A stretch of DNA of 64,000 nucleotides. Origin: Bradyrhizobium daqingense. Its GTDB lineage: Bacteria > Pseudomonadota > Alphaproteobacteria > Rhizobiales > Xanthobacteraceae. A program made the translations under genes and the position numbers. Positions 60,964-64,000 of the stretch are shown piece by piece; the first letter of the stretch is position 1, and the number at the start of each line of letters is the position of its first letter. The stretch is from the NCBI RefSeq assembly GCF_021044685.1, contig NZ_CP088014.1, positions 682,001 through 746,000 of the forward strand, read 5' to 3'. The notes beneath the pieces are model-generated. The model was not told where the DNA came from, ran no database searches, and was given only the letters and a program-made list of their open reading frames with translations.

Positions 60964-63129
60964 ATGCCGATGATCCGGCGCGGGGCGCAAGTCCCGGCAA
61001 GATGGCTGCTGCTCGCCTGCGGCATTCTCGCAATGGTGAGCGCCTCGCGTCCGGCCAGCGCGGCGGACGACGGCATCGTCGACGTCCATATGTTGCCGCG
61101 GCTCGACGGCGCAGTGGAGGACACTTCGCGTCCCGACAAATATCGCGTGATCTACACCGTTCCGACGGCCGTACCAGCCGCGTCGGACGCCGCCAGGAAG
61201 CTGCTGAGCGCCGAGGGCTGGGTGCCCTATGTGTATCCGCTGGACGAGAAGAGCAACACGCTGAATTTCAAGAAGGGGCGGCAGGGCCTGCGCGTCTCCT
61301 TCACGCAGGCGCGCGGGCGTCCCGACCAATCCGCCGTCTCCTACACGCCGAGCCGGATCTATTCCAACGTGCCGTTCCCGGACGGCGCGACCAATCTCGT
61401 ATTCGACGAGACCCGGCCCTATCTCGGCTGCATCGCGCACGGCGCACTCGATGCGACCACGGTGTTCTTTGCGAAGGAGATGGCGGCGATGGGGTGGCGC
61501 AAGCTCAACCCCGAGGCGGCATCGCGCTGGCCGAACGCCGTTCTCGGCGAGACCGTCCCGAGCGGCATGCGCGTCTTCTACGATCATCCCGGCGGCGACA
61601 CGACGCAGTTCTACAAGCAGAAGCCGGTGATGCTGACCTTGATGCGCCGCGACGACGGCCGCACCCATGTCGAGATCCGGGTGGCGCCGTTCGCGCTGCC
61701 GGCGGAGCTCGAGGCCGACGACGACATGGCCGGCCTGCCGCGGCCCAAGCCGACCAAATCCGCGCGAGGGCTCGGCAGCGCGAGCTCCAACAAGCGCGAG
61801 ATGTCGGCCGCTGCGATGGCCGAGCTGCCCGCGGTGCTCGCCTTCTATCATCGCGAGCTCGCCGCGCGCGGCTGGCAGGAGGACGGCAACGCGCCGCTCG
61901 CACCCGGCGACGAGGTCGCGCTCAGGATCTCCTCGGCGGAGGAGACCGGCGTGCTGCGGCTCGGCCGCAAGTATGATTTCACCATGATCAGCCTGACGGC
62001 GCAGGTGAAGGAATCCGCGCTCGCGGCCCGTGCCAAGGCGAAGAAGGAAGCCGATGCGAGGTTCCTCAGCGATGCCTTGGGTACGGCTCAGCAGCTCATC
62101 GCCGCCGATGAGGTCAGGCGCAAAGCGCAGGCCGCCGCTCTGTCGGATGCGCCGCTCACTGAGCTCGCCGACGGCAAGACGCCGCTGCCGCTGCCCGAAA
62201 GCGCCGAAGACGTGACATTCGAGGGCGGCGATGGCCGGCTGGAATTCTCCTCGGTGTCGAGCGTGAAGGCGCTCAGCAGCTTCTATCGCACGGCGCTGAA
62301 GAGCGCAGGCTGGAAGGAGCAACCCTCCGTCATCAACCAGCGCAACATGGCGGTGATGGCGTTCTCCAAGAGCGGCAAGTCGATCTCGATGACCGTGATG
62401 CAGATGGGCCCGAAGGTGAATGTCCGCGCCGACGGGTCGGGCCTGGTGACGGAAGCGGCCAAGCCTGCGGCCGGCGAGGAGGCGGAGGTGCAGGCCAAGT
62501 CGTCCGAGCCGCTCCAGCCGGATACCGAATCCCAATTGCCCGTGCCGACGCAGCGTTCGTCGAAATCCTTCGCCAGCACCAAGATCCCCGGCGGTGAGGC
62601 GCCGCTCCGCCGCGAGCTGACGGCCAGCATTCCGGCGCCGCTGCCTGACGTCCTCGCCTTCTACCGTGCCGAGCTGTCCAAGCTCGGCTGGCAGGAGAAG
62701 ACCGAAGGTGCAGCGATTTCCGCAGAACGCGCGCAGATCGACTTCACCTCGCCGCAAGGTCCGGCCGTGCTCAAGCTCGGCCGCGCCAAGGGCGAGACCA
62801 CGGTCAGTCTGGCGCAGAGGAATGCGGATGTCGCGGCCAAGGCCGACATCATGCCGAAGGCGGGACAGGCAAGGGTCATGCTAGGAAACATGGGCGCCGC
62901 CGAAGCCTCGCTGACGATCAACAAGCAGACGGTGAAGATCGCCGCCGGCGCCGGTGGCCCGCAGTCCGGAAAAGGCCCGATGCTCGACCTGCCGCCCGGC
63001 AAGCACCAATACGCGCTACGCGTGCCGGGGCGCCCGGCCCAAACGGAGACCCTGACCGTCGCCGCGGGCGAGGCCTGGGGCCTCTTGGTGGGCCCGAGCG
63101 GAGACGTGCTGCCGCTTCAGATGTATTGA
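60964..63129 (+). CDS. Secreted multi-module protein (721 aa) between recF and gyrB
   Basis: Signal peptide at about 1-33 ('LLLACGILAMVSASRPASA'). The protein has at least three clear copies of a module centred on a 'FYxxxLxxxGWxE' motif: 'LPAVLAFYHRELAARGWQED', 'KALSSFYRTALKSAGWKEQ' and 'LPDVLAFYRAELSKLGWQEK'. Two weaker ones are in the N-terminal part ('TTVFFAKEMAAMGWRK', 'AARKLLSAEGWVPY'). Linkers are charged or Lys/Pro-rich; the C-terminal domain ('AGEAWGLLVGPSGDVLPLQM') matches that of the 246-aa protein. Probably periplasmic. No enzyme motif is visible. Confidence 0.8.
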   Translation: MPMIRRGAQVPARWLLLACGILAMVSASRPASAADDGIVDVHMLPRLDGAVEDTSRPDKYRVIYTVPTAVPAASDAARKLLSAEGWVPYVYPLDEKSNTLNFKKGRQGLRVSFTQARGRPDQSAVSYTPSRIYSNVPFPDGATNLVFDETRPYLGCIAHGALDATTVFFAKEMAAMGWRKLNPEAASRWPNAVLGETVPSGMRVFYDHPGGDTTQFYKQKPVMLTLMRRDDGRTHVEIRVAPFALPAELEADDDMAGLPRPKPTKSARGLGSASSNKREMSAAAMAELPAVLAFYHRELAARGWQEDGNAPLAPGDEVALRISSAEETGVLRLGRKYDFTMISLTAQVKESALAARAKAKKEADARFLSDALGTAQQLIAADEVRRKAQAAALSDAPLTELADGKTPLPLPESAEDVTFEGGDGRLEFSSVSSVKALSSFYRTALKSAGWKEQPSVINQRNMAVMAFSKSGKSISMTVMQMGPKVNVRADGSGLVTEAAKPAAGEEAEVQAKSSEPLQPDTESQLPVPTQRSSKSFASTKIPGGEAPLRRELTASIPAPLPDVLAFYRAELSKLGWQEKTEGAAISAERAQIDFTSPQGPAVLKLGRAKGETTVSLAQRNADVAAKADIMPKAGQARVMLGNMGAAEASLTINKQTVKIAAGAGGPQSGKGPMLDLPPGKHQYALRVPGRPAQTETLTVAAGEAWGLLVGPSGDVLPLQMY

Positions 63130-63137
63130 GGTGGATC

Positions 63138-63213
63138 GTCATGGCCGGGCTCGTCCCGGCCATTAACGTTCTGCGGTCCGCACAACGACGCGGATGCCAA
63201 GCCCGGGCATGAC
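63138..63213. repeat. Dispersed palindromic repeat, copy 4
   Basis: Same family as 46439-46518, more diverged in the centre. It lies in the gyrB leader; the rest of 63,214-63,477 shows no gene. Confidence 0.75.
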
Positions 63214-63477
63214 AGCATCTGTGTAGCGCTGCGGAACACCCGTTCCGGCCGCAAAATGCACGCCTTCTCGCGAGCGGAAACCGCCCTCGAATCGAGCATT
63301 TCGCAAGCCTTGGAATCGGCCTGCAAAAGCCTTGAAAACTCGTTGAAAAACCCTATCTGCTCAAAGGGTTGCCAGAGGATACTTTGCGCTAGGCGCAGGC
63401 GGTCTTTCGTGGCACAAATGGCTCACAAATCAGCGCCTTTTGCGCCGCTGATTCGGGCGACATCTCGAAGGCCTCTC

Positions 63478-64000
63478 ATGACAGAACCTGCTCGGCAGAC
63501 ACCTGCCGAAAACGAGCCCTCCAACGCGAGCGATTACGGCGCGGAATCGATCCGCGTGCTCAAGGGTCTCGACGCCGTCCGCAAGCGTCCGGGCATGTAT
63601 ATCGGCGACACCGACGACGGCTCGGGCCTGCACCACATGGTCTACGAGGTCGTCGACAACGCGATCGACGAGGCGCTGGCGGGCCACGCCACGCGCGTCG
63701 ACGTCATCCTCAACGCAGACAATTCCGTCACGGTGCGCGACGACGGCCGCGGCATTCCCGTGGACATCCACAAGGGCGAAGGCATCTCGGCAGCCGAGGT
63801 CATCATGACCCAGCTCCATGCCGGCGGTAAGTTCGACCAGAACTCCTACAAGGTCTCCGGCGGCCTGCATGGCGTCGGCGTCTCCGTCGTCAACGCGCTC
63901 TCCAGCAAGCTCGGCCTGCGGATCTGGCGCGACGACAAGGAGCACTATATCGAGTTCGCCCATGGCGATGCCGTGGCACCGCTGAAAGTGATCGGCGATG
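63478..64000 (+). CDS. gyrB: DNA gyrase subunit B (3' end cut by window)
   Basis: The first 174 residues are present. GHKL ATPase: '[20 protein letters not shown]', '[13 protein letters not shown]' (ATP-site Asn), '[13 protein letters not shown]' and '[15 protein letters not shown]' (ATP lid). The start ATG 63478 has GAAGG six bases upstream. ATP-dependent negative supercoiling subunit. It is separated from recF by the secreted-protein pair instead of being directly next to it. Confidence 0.97.
   Translation, partial: MTEPARQTPAENEPSNASDYGAESIRVLKGLDAVRKRPGMYIGDTDDGSGLHHMVYEVVDNAIDEALAGHATRVDVILNADNSVTVRDDGRGIPVDIHKGEGISAAEVIMTQLHAGGKFDQNSYKVSGGLHGVGVSVVNALSSKLGLRIWRDDKEHYIEFAHGDAVAPLKVIGD

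Noticed and set aside
60721..62757. 678-aa minus-strand frame opposite the 721-aa secreted protein
   Set aside because: Arg/Ala/Gly/His-rich shadow sequence without motifs; the plus-strand frame has a signal peptide and repeated modules.

Overview
The window is high-GC alphaproteobacterial chromosome. It is most probably Bradyrhizobium or a close relative. The evidence is the rpsT-dnaA-dnaN-recF-gyrB order, LivM, Bug-type solute-binding protein, paired DUF3551 proteins, a DUF1488-like protein, and dispersed palindromic intergenic repeats of the kind usual in that genus. No species call is possible from the sequence alone.

Positions 1-5,450 are core chromosome: the end of a branched-chain amino acid permease gene, then two overlapping cyclic-di-GMP genes (a membrane PAS/PAS/GGDEF/EAL protein and a PAS/GGDEF protein). 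A tRNA-Arg(CCG) gene follows at 5,452-5,528. It is the insertion site of an integrative island of about 24.9 kb. A perfect 50-bp copy of the tRNA 3' part recurs at 30,355-30,404, and a tyrosine integrase sits just inside that right end. Tandem 11-bp repeats (GGGTAAGCACT type) lie just inside both ends and are probable integrase arm sites. At the left end the tandem pair has been split by an IS5-family element that made a 4-bp duplication.

Island layout, left to right: the IS element; an AT-richer block with a two-gene membrane module, a TIGR02391/Ymh protein and an HsdR-N-like nuclease-fold protein (possible defence cargo); a DNA-repair-like cassette (SRAP protein, LigD-type ATP-dependent ligase, DUF3606 protein and small overlapping genes); small regulators including an XRE protein with a clear palindromic operator; a secreted nuclease, a ParB-fold protein and a lipoprotein; a four-gene overlapping operon with a phage tail-collar protein; and a tightly overlapping replication-like operon (AlpA-like HTH, two small proteins, Toprim/DUF927 primase-helicase, a 218-aa protein whose gene carries an iteron-like GTCCCCACTC repeat cluster, and an HTH protein). 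It ends with a hypothetical gene and the integrase.

From 30.4 to 32.5 kb the DNA is degraded accessory sequence with gene fragments. From 32.4 to 54 kb it is ordinary chromosome: TspO, DNA polymerase IV, a histidine kinase, a polysaccharide flippase, 3-methyladenine glycosylase, a metallophosphoesterase, a cNMP-binding protein, and an operon of membrane protein, winged-helix regulator and UppS carrying the same ACTTTG-N5-CAAAGT palindrome twice. Then come a trypsin-like protease, two DUF3551 proteins, a Bug protein, an acyl-CoA synthetase, an HD-GYP protein, a frameshifted alpha/beta hydrolase, a dienelactone hydrolase, a Wza-type export protein and MsrA.

From 54.4 kb to the end lies the replication-initiation neighbourhood: rpsT, a 1.27-kb non-coding gap, dnaA, dnaN, recF, two secreted proteins built from a repeated 'FYRxELxxxGWQE' module, and the start of gyrB.
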